Shown piece after piece: positions 35,819 through 44,248 of a stretch of 64,000 nucleotides of DNA. A program made the translations under genes and the position numbers. The notes under the pieces were generated by a model. The model did no database searches. It was not told the DNA's origin and saw only the letters and a program-made list of their open reading frames with translations. Positions within the stretch are counted from its first letter, which is position 1, and each line of letters opens with the position of its first letter. The stretch comes from Mayfieldus sp963772265 (lineage in GTDB: Bacteria; Actinomycetota; Thermoleophilia; Solirubrobacterales; 70-9): NCBI GenBank assembly GCA_963772265.1, contig CAVYWS010000002.1:558001-622000 (forward strand). The letters run 5' to 3'.

Positions 35819-36666
35819 AGCTCCTCCGCCATCCGCGGGGCCTCGCGGTTGAACACCCACACCGCCAGTACGCAGATGCCGACGAAGATCGCCGCCGCGG
35901 GCAACAGGTTGCACCGCCCCGCCGGCGGCGTCGAGCCGCGCCCGGGAGCCGAGGGGTCGATGATCCAGGCCCGAGCCTGCAGGAAGATCGGGGTCAGCGG
36001 GTTGAGCAGGATCAGCCAGTGGAACTGCTCCGGCACCTGGTTGCAGCGTGTAGAGGACCGGCGTCGCGTAGAAGAGCGCCTGGGAGAGCACCGACCAGAT
36101 GATCGACATGTCGCGATAGCGCACGTAGAGCGCCGAGAGGATCGCCGACACCGCGCAGGTGAGGACCAGCAGCCAGCGAACAGCACCGGCAGCAGCAGCC
36201 AGCTCCAGTAGGGCCCGTCGCCGTAGGCGAGGATGAAGACGAAGACGGCGACCATGTTGACCCCCAGCGTCAGCAGCACGGTGAGCACGGAGGCGAACGG
36301 GATCGCCAGGCGCGGGAACTGCATCTTGCGGACCACCCCCTCCTCCTCGACCAGCGAGGTGAGCGCCTTCTGGGTCGCCTCGGCGAAGAAGCTGAACAGC
36401 ATCACGTCGAACAGCAGCAGGACGGGATAGTCCTTGACGTGGCCGCCGAGCTTGAAGATCTGGGTGAAGACGAAGAGCAGGACGCCGAACAGCAGCAGCG
36501 GGCGCAGCAGGGTCCAGACGTAGCCCAGCACCGCGCCGACGTAGGTGACCTTGAACTTGTTGACCGCGATCAGCCACAGCAGGTCGAAGAAGCGGCGCCA
36601 GCCGCCGCCCAGCGCCGAGGGGCCGATGACCTCTCGCAGCTCGCCCGTCCGTGCCGTCGCCTCCAT
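35815..36666 (-). CDS. Polysaccharide ABC exporter, permease subunit (Wzm/TagG-like), two frame breaks
   Basis: From ATG at 36666: WRRFFDLLWLIAVNKFKVTY, VGAVLGYVWTLLRPLLLFGV, FVFTQIFKLGGHVKDYPVLL, then MQFPRLAIPFASVLTVLLTL. The middle continues in another frame (LLVLTCAVSAILSALYVRYR, MSIIWSVLSQALFYATPVLY) before returning for FHWLILLNPLTPIFLQARAW. This is the ABC-2 permease type that exports lipid-linked O-antigen or teichoic-acid-like glycans. The first break looks like a lost base (near 36180), the second like a gained base (near 36045). The ATPase gene ends 3 bp upstream. Confidence 0.88.
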   Translation of the reverse strand: MEATARTGELREVIGPSALGGGWRRFFDLLWLIAVNKFKVTYVGAVLGYVWTLLRPLLLFGVLLFVFTQIFKLGGHVKDYPVLLLFDVMLFSFFAEATQKALTSLVEEEGVVRKMQFPRLAIPFASVLTVLLTLGVNMVAVFVFILAYGDGPYWSWLLLPVLFAGCWSSPARCRRSSRRSTCAIATCRSSGRCSPRRSSTRRRSSTRCNQVPEQFHWLILLNPLTPIFLQARAWIIDPSAPGRGSTPPAGRCNLLPAAAIFVGICVLAVWVFNREAPRMAEEL

Positions 36667-36669
36667 CGC

Positions 36670-37947
36670 TCAGCCGCCCCGGACCTCGACGTGGATCTCG
36701 ATGCTCGGGGACGACGATCGCGCTCGACGGCCGATCGCCGAAGACCACGAATCCGAGCACGTGGGGGACGTGGAGGGCGACGTCGTGCTCGGTTGCGGTG
36801 CCGCGAGACCCCGATGTGGAGGAAGTAGCGGCCCGGCGCGAGCCGGTTCTCGAGGTCGACCCCGACCGTGACGCGCTGGCCGGCGGCAAGCCCGCCGTCC
36901 GCTCCGGGGCTGCCCGCGATCGGCCCTCCGAACTGGTGCACGTTGACGTCGTTGGGGTCGCCGATGATGAACCCGAACTGGGCGCCGGGAACGTCGCGGT
37001 CGGCCTCCAGCAGGGCCCGGATCCTGAACTGCCGGCCCTGCTCGACGTTGGTCACCCGCTGCCCGTCGGCGTCCTCGAGCCAAATGTCGAGCAGCCGCAC
37101 GTCGCCGGCCGCGGCGCCGGGGCCGCCCGTCCCTGCCGCCCGCTCGTACTGCTGCTCGAAGTTGAGGCGCAGGTAGCGCCGCGCGACCTCGCGCGGGTCT
37201 CCGATCTCGGCCAGCCGTCCGTCGTCGAGGAGCATCGCCCGGTGGCAGAAGCGCTCGACCGCCGCCATGTCGTGGGTGACGAGGACGATCGTCTTGCCCC
37301 GCTCCCGCATCTCGCCGGAACACGTCGGCGCACTTCTGCTGGAACGCGGCGTCGCCGACCGCCAGCACCTCGTCGATCAGCAGGATGTCGGTGTCGGCCT
37401 GGACCATCACCGAGAAGGCCAGGCGGACGAGCATCCCCGAGGAGTAGTTCTTCAGCTTCAGCTCCGCGAACTGCTCCAGCTCGGCGAAGCTCGAGCACGT
37501 CGTCGATGCCTCTCGCGGGCCTCCTTCGGCGTGAGGCCCATCATCACCGCGTTGAGCACGATGTTCTCGCGCGCGGTCAGCTCCATGTCGAATCCGACCC
37601 CGAGCTCGATGAACGGGGCGACCCGGCCCTCCATCCTCACCCCGCCGCGCGTCGGCGCGGTAGATGCTGGCCATGATCTTCAGCAGGGTGCTCTTGCCGG
37701 AGCCGTTGCGCCCGACGATCCCGAAGAACTCTCCCCGGTGGATGTCGAAGCTCACGTCCTGCAGGGCATCGAGCTGGCGGTATTCCTGCCGCGCGAACGG
37801 GTTGACGAGCCGCTCCTTGAGGCGGCTGATCCGCTGTGTGGGAATGCGGAAGGTCTTCTCGACATCCCGCACCTCGATCGCAACTGGGCCTCCGCGTGAG
37901 GTCCATTGCTCCTTTGCCGGCGCCTGGCTCACCGGCGGCGTCGGCAT
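36670..37947 (-). CDS. Polysaccharide ABC exporter, ATPase subunit (Wzt/TagH-like), about six frame breaks
   Basis: Start ATG 37947 or GTG 37932. FFGIVGRNGSGKSTLLKIMA is Walker A; then VAPFIELGVGFDMELTAREN, IVLNAVMMGLTPKEARER, LKLKNYSSGMLVRLAFSVMV (signature), DILLIDEVLAVGDAAFQQKC (Walker B) and TIVLVTHDMAAVERFCHRAM (H loop). After residue about 260, a Wzt-C-like sandwich follows (ENRLAPGRYFLHIGVS, ALHVPHVLGFVVFGDRPSSA, IEIHVEVRGG), which in Wzt binds the modified glycan end. All six breaks are consistent with one extra base each. First gene of the exporter-acylase-flavin protein operon. Confidence 0.88.
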   Translation of the reverse strand: MPTPPVSQAPAKEQWTSRGGPVAIEVRDVEKTFRIPTQRISRLKERLVNPFARQEYRQLDALQDVSFDIHRGEFFGIVGRNGSGKSTLLKIMASIYRADARRGEDGGPGRPVHRARGRIRHGADRAREHRAQRGDDGPHAEGGPREASTTCSSFAELEQFAELKLKNYSSGMLVRLAFSVMVQADTDILLIDEVLAVGDAAFQQKCADVFRRDAGAGQDDRPRHPRHGGGRALLPPGDAPRRRTAGRDRRPARGRAALPAPQLRAAVRAGGRDGRPRRRGRRRAAARHLARGRRRAAGDQRRAGPAVQDPGPAGGRPRRSRRPVRVHHRRPQRRQRAPVRRADRGQPRSGRRACRRPARHGRGRPREPARAGPLLPPHRGLAAPQPSTTSPSTSPTCSDSWSSAIGRRARSSSPSIEIHVEVRGG

Positions 37948-38008
37948 CCGCGCGTGTGTGCAGCGCCACGCCGAAAACGCTATCGCGCAGCGCCTATGAT
38001 CGGCGCCC

Positions 38009-38966
38009 GTGGCGCCCAGCGTCCCAGCCCCTCCCTACGAGCTCGCCCACCGTGTGGGCTCGATCGAGTACGCCGAGGACCCGATCGAGCTCTATGAGAT
38101 GCGGGGCCGCGAGCAGCGCGAGGTCATCGCCTCGATGCTGCCCGAGGGCTGGGACTTCGAAGGCAAGCGTGTGCTCGACTTCGGCTGCGGCTCGGGACGG
38201 ACGCTGCGCCATTTCCTCGACGAGGCCGAGCGGGGCCGAGTTCTGGGGCTGCGACATCGACGAGCCGAGCATCGAGTGGCTGCAGCGAGAACCTCGAGCC
38301 CGCCGATCCACGCCTTCCAGAACCCGCCCCTCCCGCCGATCTCTCGGCCCAACGGCTACTTCGACCTCATCTACGCGATCTCGGTCTTCACCCATCTCAC
38401 CGACTCCTGGAGCGAGTGGCTGCTCGACCTGCACCGGGTGCTTGCCGACGACGGCCTGCTGATCGCCACCTACATGGGCGAGGGCATGTCGGAGTGGCTC
38501 GCCGACGAGCCCTGGGAGGAGGGCCGGGTGGGGATGAACGTGCTTCGCTCCTGGCAGAGATGGGACGAGGGCGGGCCATTCGTCCTGCACTCGGACTGGT
38601 GGATCAGAGCCCACTGGGGACGCGCCTTCGAGATCCTCGACGTCGTCCACCGCCCCGAGATGGGCGGCGAGCTGGGGCGCCACTCGTGGGCGCTGATGCG
38701 CAAGAAGCCGGGTCGGCTGCACCCCGTCGACCTCGAGGCGCTGCGAGCCTGGAGAGGAGCGCGAGATCGAGGCGCTGCGGCACAACATTCGTCAGCTCCA
38801 GGGTGAGGCCGGAGAGATGGCCCGGCAGCGGGACGAGCTGCGGGCCCAGCTCGAGCGGGCGCTCGCGCTGCGCGAGGAGACCGTCGCCGGCTACGAGGGA
38901 TCGGTGAGCTGGCGGCTCACCAAGCCGCTGCGGTCCCTGGCCCACCGGCGCCGCGAGGGCGGCTGA
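38009..38966 (+). CDS. SAM-dependent methyltransferase with C-terminal coiled coil, frame breaks
   Basis: From GTG at 38009: IEYAEDPIELYEMRGREQRE, RVLDFGCGSGRTLRHFLDEA (SAM motif I), FWGCDIDEPSIEWLQR, FDLIYAISVFTHLTDSWSEW, LHRVLADDGLLIATYMGEGM. Residues about 250-319 are in another frame: a coiled coil EIEALRHNIRQLQGEAGEMA to ALREETVAGYEG, then SVSWRLTKPLRSLAHRRREG and TGA. The SWRLTKPLR end is shared by many glycan-modifying enzymes. Four breaks, all single extra bases. TATGAT at 37995-38000 stands only 8 nt before GTG, so the message may be leaderless. Divergent from the Wzt-like gene. Confidence 0.82.
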
Positions 38967-38967
38967 C

Positions 38968-39651
38968 TCAGGGCTCCAGGCCCGCCGGCAGGCGCCCTTC
39001 AGCCTCGAGCTTGTCGAGGTGGGCCTGCATCACCATCGCTGCGGCCGGGCGGAGCTGCTCGGGGACGTCGTCCCAAACCTCGGCCAGCAGCGCCGCCCGC
39101 GAGCGCTCGCCGCGCTCCAGCGCCGCCAGCAGCCGCCGCTCGCGCATCATCCGGTGCTCGACGTATTCCTCCAGCTTCGCCGCGGGGCCGGTGACCCAGG
39201 GTCCGTGTCCGGGGCAGATCAGCTTCAGGTCGAGCTGCTGAAGGCGCCGCAGCGACTCGAGGTAGGCGACCAGGGACCCGGCGTCGGGGGGCACGATCGT
39301 GAATCCCTCGCCCAGCAGCAGGTCGCCGCTGAAGCAGACTTCGCCGGCCAGGAAGCAGAGGTGGTCGGTGGCGTGGCCGGGTGTGCCGAGCGCGGTCAGC
39401 GGGCCGTACCCCTCGCCATCCGTGAGCCGCACTTCCTCCGCGTCAAGCAGCGGGGCCCCGTCGTTGTGGTCGGCGTGGCCATGGGTGACGAGCACGGCGC
39501 CGATTCCCCCGCGCTCGGCCGCGGCCTCCCGGATCGCTTCGATGTGGCCCTCGTCGGCCGGCCCCGGGTCGATCACCAGGCAGGGGTCGGAGCCGAGCAG
39601 GTAGGTGTTGGTGCCCTGCAGGGTCATCGGCCCGGGGTTCGGCGCGATCAG
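38968..39651 (-). CDS. MBL-fold metallo-hydrolase (LACTB2/glyoxalase II-like)
   Basis: PGPMTLQGTNTYLLGSDPCL, VIDPGPADEGHIEAIREAAA, the zinc motif THGHADHNDG, GTPGHATDHLCFLAGE, CFSGDLLLGEGFTIVPPDAG and ICPGHGPWV form a full MBL fold with a C-terminal helical region (about 220 residues). The start is not clear: homologs normally begin about ten residues before GPMTL, but no ATG, GTG or TTG is in frame between the PafBC stop (39696) and ATG at 39627. I set the end at a CTG codon (39651). Likely a hydrolase of a thioester or phosphate ester, cytoplasmic; substrate unknown. Confidence 0.85.
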   Translation of the reverse strand: MIAPNPGPMTLQGTNTYLLGSDPCLVIDPGPADEGHIEAIREAAAERGGIGAVLVTHGHADHNDGAPLLDAEEVRLTDGEGYGPLTALGTPGHATDHLCFLAGEVCFSGDLLLGEGFTIVPPDAGSLVAYLESLRRLQQLDLKLICPGHGPWVTGPAAKLEEYVEHRMMRERRLLAALERGERSRAALLAEVWDDVPEQLRPAAAMVMQAHLDKLEAEGRLPAGLEP

Positions 39652-39695
39652 CCGCGCGATCTCGGGATGGCCGGGCGCGAGATCTAGAGCCGCGC

Positions 39696-41747
39696 CTATG
39701 CAGCGACCTCTTTGCGGATCGCCTCGCGCGCGTCCTCGGGCTCCAGCACGACGAGATCCCCGGCGCCGCGCAGGATCTCGCGCACCAGCCAGGAGGTGCC
39801 GGCATATGGGACCTCGACCACGACCGCGCCGTCGGAGAGCTCCTCGACCACCGTGCGCTCCTCGCGCAGCCAGCGGGCCCGTTCCGGCGAGACCCAGACC
39901 CGGGCGACGCTCGCGGTCGGCACCTCGCCGTCGGCCATCCAGCCCTCCACCCCGGCGATCTCCTCCACCTCGGGTCGCGGCTCGAATGCCTGCGACGACA
40001 GCTTGGCCTCCTTGATGCGATCGAGCTTGAAGTGCCGGATCGCGCCTCGCCCGAGGTCGAAGCACTCCACGTACCAGCCCTCCTTGCCGTTCTCGAGCCG
40101 GTAGGGCTCGACCTCGCGCTTGGTGAACTGGTCCTCGTTCTCCTTGTAGTAGTTGAGCTCCAGGACCTTTCGCCCAGCGATCGCCTCGTTGACGATTCGC
40201 GCCACCTCGGGGTCATCGCCGCCCCCGGAGGCGATCTCCAGCCCCTCTTCCGAGGGGTCGTGCCCCAGCGCCTTGACGATCTTCTGGCGGGCCGTCTGCA
40301 GCCCCGCCTGCGGGAGGTGCTCGCCGAACAGGTCGATCGCCGCGACCAGCGCCTTGGCCTCCAGCGGCAGCAGGCGAGCGGGGCGGGCGAAGCTGTCGCC
40401 GTAGGGCTCCGAGTCGACCTCGATCTCGTCGCCCTGGATCTCTGCGTAGAGCACGTAGGTCCCGCCGCCGAAGTTGACAACGTTGAGCACGTCGATGTCC
40501 TCGTTGAGCTCCTCGACGCTCAGCTTGAGGCGCCGGCAGACGTCGTCGACCGAGAGCCTGCCCTCCGCCTTGGCGGCCTCGATCAACAGCCCGGCGAGGG
40601 TGATCAGCCGCGCGAAGCGCTCCGGGCGGATCGTCGCCTCGCCGCGGCCGTTCGAGCGGCTGCGGCGGCCGTTGGCGCGCAGGGGGCGGTCGACCGTGTC
40701 GGCGGGCTCGAAGCCGTTTGCGTGCCGGTGGCGCAGCAGGGCGAGGCGCCTTTCGGCCTCCTTGCGAAGCTCCTGCGGCTCCAGCACCTCGGCGTTGTTG
40801 CGCCAGCGCAGAACCCAGGAGATCAGCTCCCGCGGCGACGCGTACGGGGTCTCGAAGACGACGCCCTTCCCGGGGGCCTTGTCCGGCTTGCGGGCGGCAC
40901 GGAACTCCCCGTACTCGCCGAAGTCGCGCTGCACGAGCCAGGCGATCCGCTCGCGGAAGAACAGCTTCGCGGTGCCCTCGATCTCGCCCAGCTGCCAGTC
41001 GGCGCGCCGCGCGTAGTCGCGGCGGTCGAAGTCCTCGGGGGGCGCGAAGTCGTGCTCGGCCTTGGACGCGTAGCCGACCTTGCCCTGGATCCGGGAGAGC
41101 CGGAAGACGCGAACCGCCTCGCGCTCGTGCGAGTGGCCGATCAAATAGAACTGGCCCCCGCGGTAGACGAGGTGGTACGGGTTGACCTTGCGCTTCGCCG
41201 TGTCGTCGCGCTCCATCGTGTAGTAGGTGAACTCGATCGTCTTGCGGCGCGAGATCGCGGTCTCGATCTTCGACAGCCGCTGGGCCAGGTCGCGTCCCCC
41301 GGCCGACGCGGTCACCGCCATCTCGACCGGGGCCCGCTCCCCTTCGGTGACCGGGTTGGGGTGCCCCCAGGCAACCTGCTGCAGGGCCAGCCGCAGCGGC
41401 TCGGCGTAGGCGAAGCCGCCGTCGGCGAGCAGCGACAGCGCCGTGCGCAGCGCCGCCAGCTCGTCGTCGGAGAACTTGATCGCCGGCAGGTAGTAGTTCT
41501 CGGGCGGCAGCGAGTACAGCTCGGCCTCGAAGAAACCCTCGCCCGGCTTCTCCACCTGGAGCAGGATCCCGAGGCTCTCAAGCTCGGCCCGGTCGGCGTA
41601 GAAGCGCCGCGCGAAGGCGTCGTCGTTCATGTCGCTGTAGCCCTCCACCTCGCGCTTGATCTCCAGTGCCGAGACCGGCCTGCCCTGGGCCATCAGGAAA
41701 GAGATCAGCGAGAGCTGGCGGATCAGCTTCTCGGTGTCCTTGGCCAT
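39696..41747 (-). CDS. pafBC: Fused PafB-PafC WYL-domain regulator
   Basis: 683 residues from ATG at 41747. The chain holds two complete HTH-WYL-WCX units in tandem: unit 1 from KDTEKLIRQLSLISFLMAQG through the WYL core VNPYHLVYRGGQFYLIGHSH, a basic linker near 365-385 (RANGRRSRSNGRGE), and unit 2 from FARLITLAGLLIEAAKAEGR through EPYRLENGKEGWYVECFDL. Separate PafB and PafC proteins form the heterodimer that activates the LexA-independent mycobacterial DNA-damage response, and the WYL domain senses single-stranded DNA. Fusion occurs in some actinobacteria. A short divergent gene starts 110 bp upstream. Confidence 0.9.
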   Translation of the reverse strand: MAKDTEKLIRQLSLISFLMAQGRPVSALEIKREVEGYSDMNDDAFARRFYADRAELESLGILLQVEKPGEGFFEAELYSLPPENYYLPAIKFSDDELAALRTALSLLADGGFAYAEPLRLALQQVAWGHPNPVTEGERAPVEMAVTASAGGRDLAQRLSKIETAISRRKTIEFTYYTMERDDTAKRKVNPYHLVYRGGQFYLIGHSHEREAVRVFRLSRIQGKVGYASKAEHDFAPPEDFDRRDYARRADWQLGEIEGTAKLFFRERIAWLVQRDFGEYGEFRAARKPDKAPGKGVVFETPYASPRELISWVLRWRNNAEVLEPQELRKEAERRLALLRHRHANGFEPADTVDRPLRANGRRSRSNGRGEATIRPERFARLITLAGLLIEAAKAEGRLSVDDVCRRLKLSVEELNEDIDVLNVVNFGGGTYVLYAEIQGDEIEVDSEPYGDSFARPARLLPLEAKALVAAIDLFGEHLPQAGLQTARQKIVKALGHDPSEEGLEIASGGGDDPEVARIVNEAIAGRKVLELNYYKENEDQFTKREVEPYRLENGKEGWYVECFDLGRGAIRHFKLDRIKEAKLSSQAFEPRPEVEEIAGVEGWMADGEVPTASVARVWVSPERARWLREERTVVEELSDGAVVVEVPYAGTSWLVREILRGAGDLVVLEPEDAREAIRKEVAA

Positions 41748-41857
41748 TCCGCCTCTGAGGATAGTCAGCGCTTTGCGCCTTGCAGTGGCGCATATGCGCA
41801 ATTTGCGCCCCCCTCACGCGGGGCGGAAACGGCGTCCAACCCAAGTACACTCGCCTC

Positions 41858-42136
41858 GTGTCCGACCCTGGCACATCCCTGGACCGGCGCGAGAACAACA
41901 CCGAGAGCGGCAACGATCAGCTGCTCGACGAGATCCAGCGCCAGCGGGAGGAGATCCTTCGCCTGCGCGACCTGCTGATCGGCAAGGACGCCGAGCTGGG
42001 GCACGTGAAGGGCCGGCTGACCGAAGTCGAGGACCAGATCGCTCGCTACACCCGGTTCCTCGACCGGCTGCGTCTGCGGCGCATAGTCGCGGCGCTGGGC
42101 AGGCGCCTCGCCAGGTTGCGGGACCAGAGCCGCTAG
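41858..42136 (+). CDS. Small coiled-coil protein upstream of a glycosyltransferase
   Basis: About 92 residues from GTG at 41858. Residues about 20-65 form a coiled coil (LLDEIQRQREEILRLRDLLI, then KDAELGHVKGRLTEVEDQIA). The end is strongly basic (LRLRRIVAALGRRLARLRDQ). The stop is 2 bp before the GTG of the glycosyltransferase, so they are co-translated; it may be a partner or a detached coiled-coil domain of it. No family recognised. Confidence 0.6.
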   Translation: MSDPGTSLDRRENNTESGNDQLLDEIQRQREEILRLRDLLIGKDAELGHVKGRLTEVEDQIARYTRFLDRLRLRRIVAALGRRLARLRDQSR

Positions 42137-42138
42137 CG

Positions 42139-43809
42139 GTGTCCCAGCCGCGCTTCTCGGTCATAACGCCGGTCTATGAGACGCCGGAGGACGTGCTGGC
42201 GGCGATGCTCGACTCGCTCCGGGTGCAGGGATTTCGCGATTGGGAGCACTGCCTTGTCGACGACTGCTCGCAGGCCCCGCACGTGCGCCGGATGCTCGAG
42301 CGGGCCGCTCGCGACGACCCCCGGGTCCGGGTTGAGTTCCGCGACGCAAACGGGGGCATCGTCCAGGCCTCCAACGACGCGCTGGCGATGGCGAGCGGCG
42401 AGTTCGTGGCCCTGCTCGACCACGACGACGAGCTTGCGCCCGACGCCCTGAAGCTTTTCGACGAGCAGATCCTCGAGACGCCGGAGGCCGACTACCTCTA
42501 CAGCGACGAGGACAAGATCGACCGCGCCGGCCGCCGCTACGACGAGTTCTGCAAGCCGGACTGGACACCGGAGCGGTTCCGGACCCAGATGTACACCGCC
42601 CACCTGAGCGTCCTGCGGCGGTCCCTGGTCGATGAGGTCGGAGGATTCGATCCCGAGTGCGAGGGATCGCAGGACTGGGACCTGGCGTTGAAGGTGAGCG
42701 AGCGCGCCCGCTCGATCGCCCATGTGCCCAAGACGCTGTATCACTGGCGCACCCTGGAGACCTCCGTCGCGAGGCTCGGGGGAGGGGCGAAGCCGTGGGC
42801 GTTCGAGGCCGGCCAGCGGGCGGTGCAGGCCCACTGCGAGCGCGTCGGGCTGCCGGCGCGGGTCGAGTTCGAGCCCGCCGACCGCGACATCCTGCACCTG
42901 CGGCCGGCCCTGGAGCGCCACCCGACGGTCAGCATCGTGATCCCCACCGGCGGCACCGCCGGCGAGGTCGGCTACAAGCGGGTCGTCCTGGTCAACCACT
43001 GCGTCCGCAGCATCGTCTCGACCTCGACCTACGACGCCTACGAGATCGTCTGCGTTGTCGACACCACCACCGACCAGGCGGTGATCGACGAGCTGAAGGA
43101 GATCGCCGGCGACCGGCTTCGGATCGTCGAGTTCAACCGGCCGTTCAGCTTCTCGGACAAGATCAACGTCGGGGCGATCCACAGCGAGGGCGAGCACCTG
43201 CTGATGCTCAACGACGACATGGAGATCCTCACCCCGGACTGGATCGAGCGGTTGGTGATGTACTCGGGCTATCCCGAGATCGGCGCCGTCGGCGCCCGGC
43301 TCTGCTGGGAGGACGGGCGGCTGCAGCACGTCGGCGTCCTCTTTCACAACGGGCGGCCCAACCACATCTACCGCGGCTACTCGCGGCGTTTCGAGGGCTA
43401 TTTCAAGAACGTTCTCACGGCCCAGAACTACCTCGCGGTCACCGGAGCGTGCCTGATCACGCCGCGCGACGTCTTCGACGAGGTCGGCGGCCTCTCCACC
43501 ACCCTGCCGATCAACTTCAACGACACCGACTACTGCTTCAAGGTCTTGGCGACCGGGCGCCGGGTTGTCTACGACCCCGACACCGTGCTCACCCACTTCG
43601 AGTCGCTGAGCCGCTCTCCCCACGTCGAGGAGTGGGAGATCAACCGGCTGACCGACCGCTGGCTCCCGGTCAGCGATCTCGACCCCTTCTCGCATCCCAG
43701 CTTCGGCGACGGGGCGCCGGCCCGCTATCCGAGCCTCACCCGCCGCCTGCGCTCCGCCGAGACGCGGCTGCGCGCCGGAGTGCGGCGCCGCCTCGCCGCG
43801 GTGCGCTGA
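42139..43809 (+). CDS. Two-domain GT2 glycosyltransferase
   Basis: 556 residues from GTG at 42139. Domain 1: RFSVITPVYETPEDVLAAML, VEFRDANGGIVQASNDAL, FVALLDHDDELAPDALKLF (DxD as DHDDE), EGSQDWDLALKVSERARSI. Domain 2 from about residue 265: VSIVIPTGGTAGEVGYKRVV, NRPFSFSDKINVGAIHSEGE, LLMLNDDMEILTPDWIERLV, NFNDTDYCFKVLATGRRVVY. Tandem GT2 proteins of this sort build rhamnan-type or O-antigen chains, adding two sugars alternately, in the cytoplasm. Frame intact. Its place after the rml and exporter genes fits cell-surface glycan assembly. Confidence 0.9.
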   Translation: MSQPRFSVITPVYETPEDVLAAMLDSLRVQGFRDWEHCLVDDCSQAPHVRRMLERAARDDPRVRVEFRDANGGIVQASNDALAMASGEFVALLDHDDELAPDALKLFDEQILETPEADYLYSDEDKIDRAGRRYDEFCKPDWTPERFRTQMYTAHLSVLRRSLVDEVGGFDPECEGSQDWDLALKVSERARSIAHVPKTLYHWRTLETSVARLGGGAKPWAFEAGQRAVQAHCERVGLPARVEFEPADRDILHLRPALERHPTVSIVIPTGGTAGEVGYKRVVLVNHCVRSIVSTSTYDAYEIVCVVDTTTDQAVIDELKEIAGDRLRIVEFNRPFSFSDKINVGAIHSEGEHLLMLNDDMEILTPDWIERLVMYSGYPEIGAVGARLCWEDGRLQHVGVLFHNGRPNHIYRGYSRRFEGYFKNVLTAQNYLAVTGACLITPRDVFDEVGGLSTTLPINFNDTDYCFKVLATGRRVVYDPDTVLTHFESLSRSPHVEEWEINRLTDRWLPVSDLDPFSHPSFGDGAPARYPSLTRRLRSAETRLRAGVRRRLAAVR

Positions 43810-43812
43810 GCA

Positions 43813-44248
43813 ATGGACTTCCTCAGAAGCCTGCTCGGGATGTTCACCTCCAGCGTGCTGCGGCTGGCGGTCACGGTCGGGATCATGGTCGCCGCCTATT
43901 TCCTCTTCGTTCGCCCGATCCTCGACACGACCAACAAGGCGATCGACCAGGCCGGCAGCTTCAACAGACGCCCTGAACACCAACGTCAACCAGTCGCTCC
44001 AGCAGTCGAACGTCAACCCGGACATCGCCCGGCAGATAAGACGATCGATCAGGCGAACAAACCGCCAGGTCCAGCGGCAGCTCAACCGCTCGCTGCGCCG
44101 AACTCAGGCCGCGCCCAACCAGCGGCGCCAGACCCGGCTGCTGCGCTGCGTCCAGCGGGCGCACGGCAGACGTCGAACCGGATGCAGCGCTGCGCGCGGC
44201 GCTTCCAGGGAGCCGATCGTGATCCCCGGCCTTCGCCGCAGCCGCTAG
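43813..44248 (+). CDS. Single-pass membrane protein with Gln/Asn/Arg-rich tail, one frame break
   Basis: From ATG at 43813, 3 bp after the glycosyltransferase. A hydrophobic helix (LRLAVTVGIMVAAYFLFV) leads to RPILDTTNKAIDQAGSFN. At about 43969 one extra A breaks the frame; without it the chain goes on as DALNTNVNQSLQQSNVNPDI, then ARQIRRSIRRTNRQVQRQLN, ending RRSR with TAG at 44246-44248. About 144 residues. The tail is polar and very basic, so RNA or polyanion contact is conceivable but unproven. The two opposing stops here share the palindrome CTAG. Confidence 0.6.

Noticed and set aside
28083..38966. Programmed +1 frameshifting as the reason for the many frame breaks
   Set aside because: There are up to ten breaks per gene with no common slippery sequence in all of them, some are one-base losses, and neighbouring genes are intact. 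Sequence error is the simpler account.
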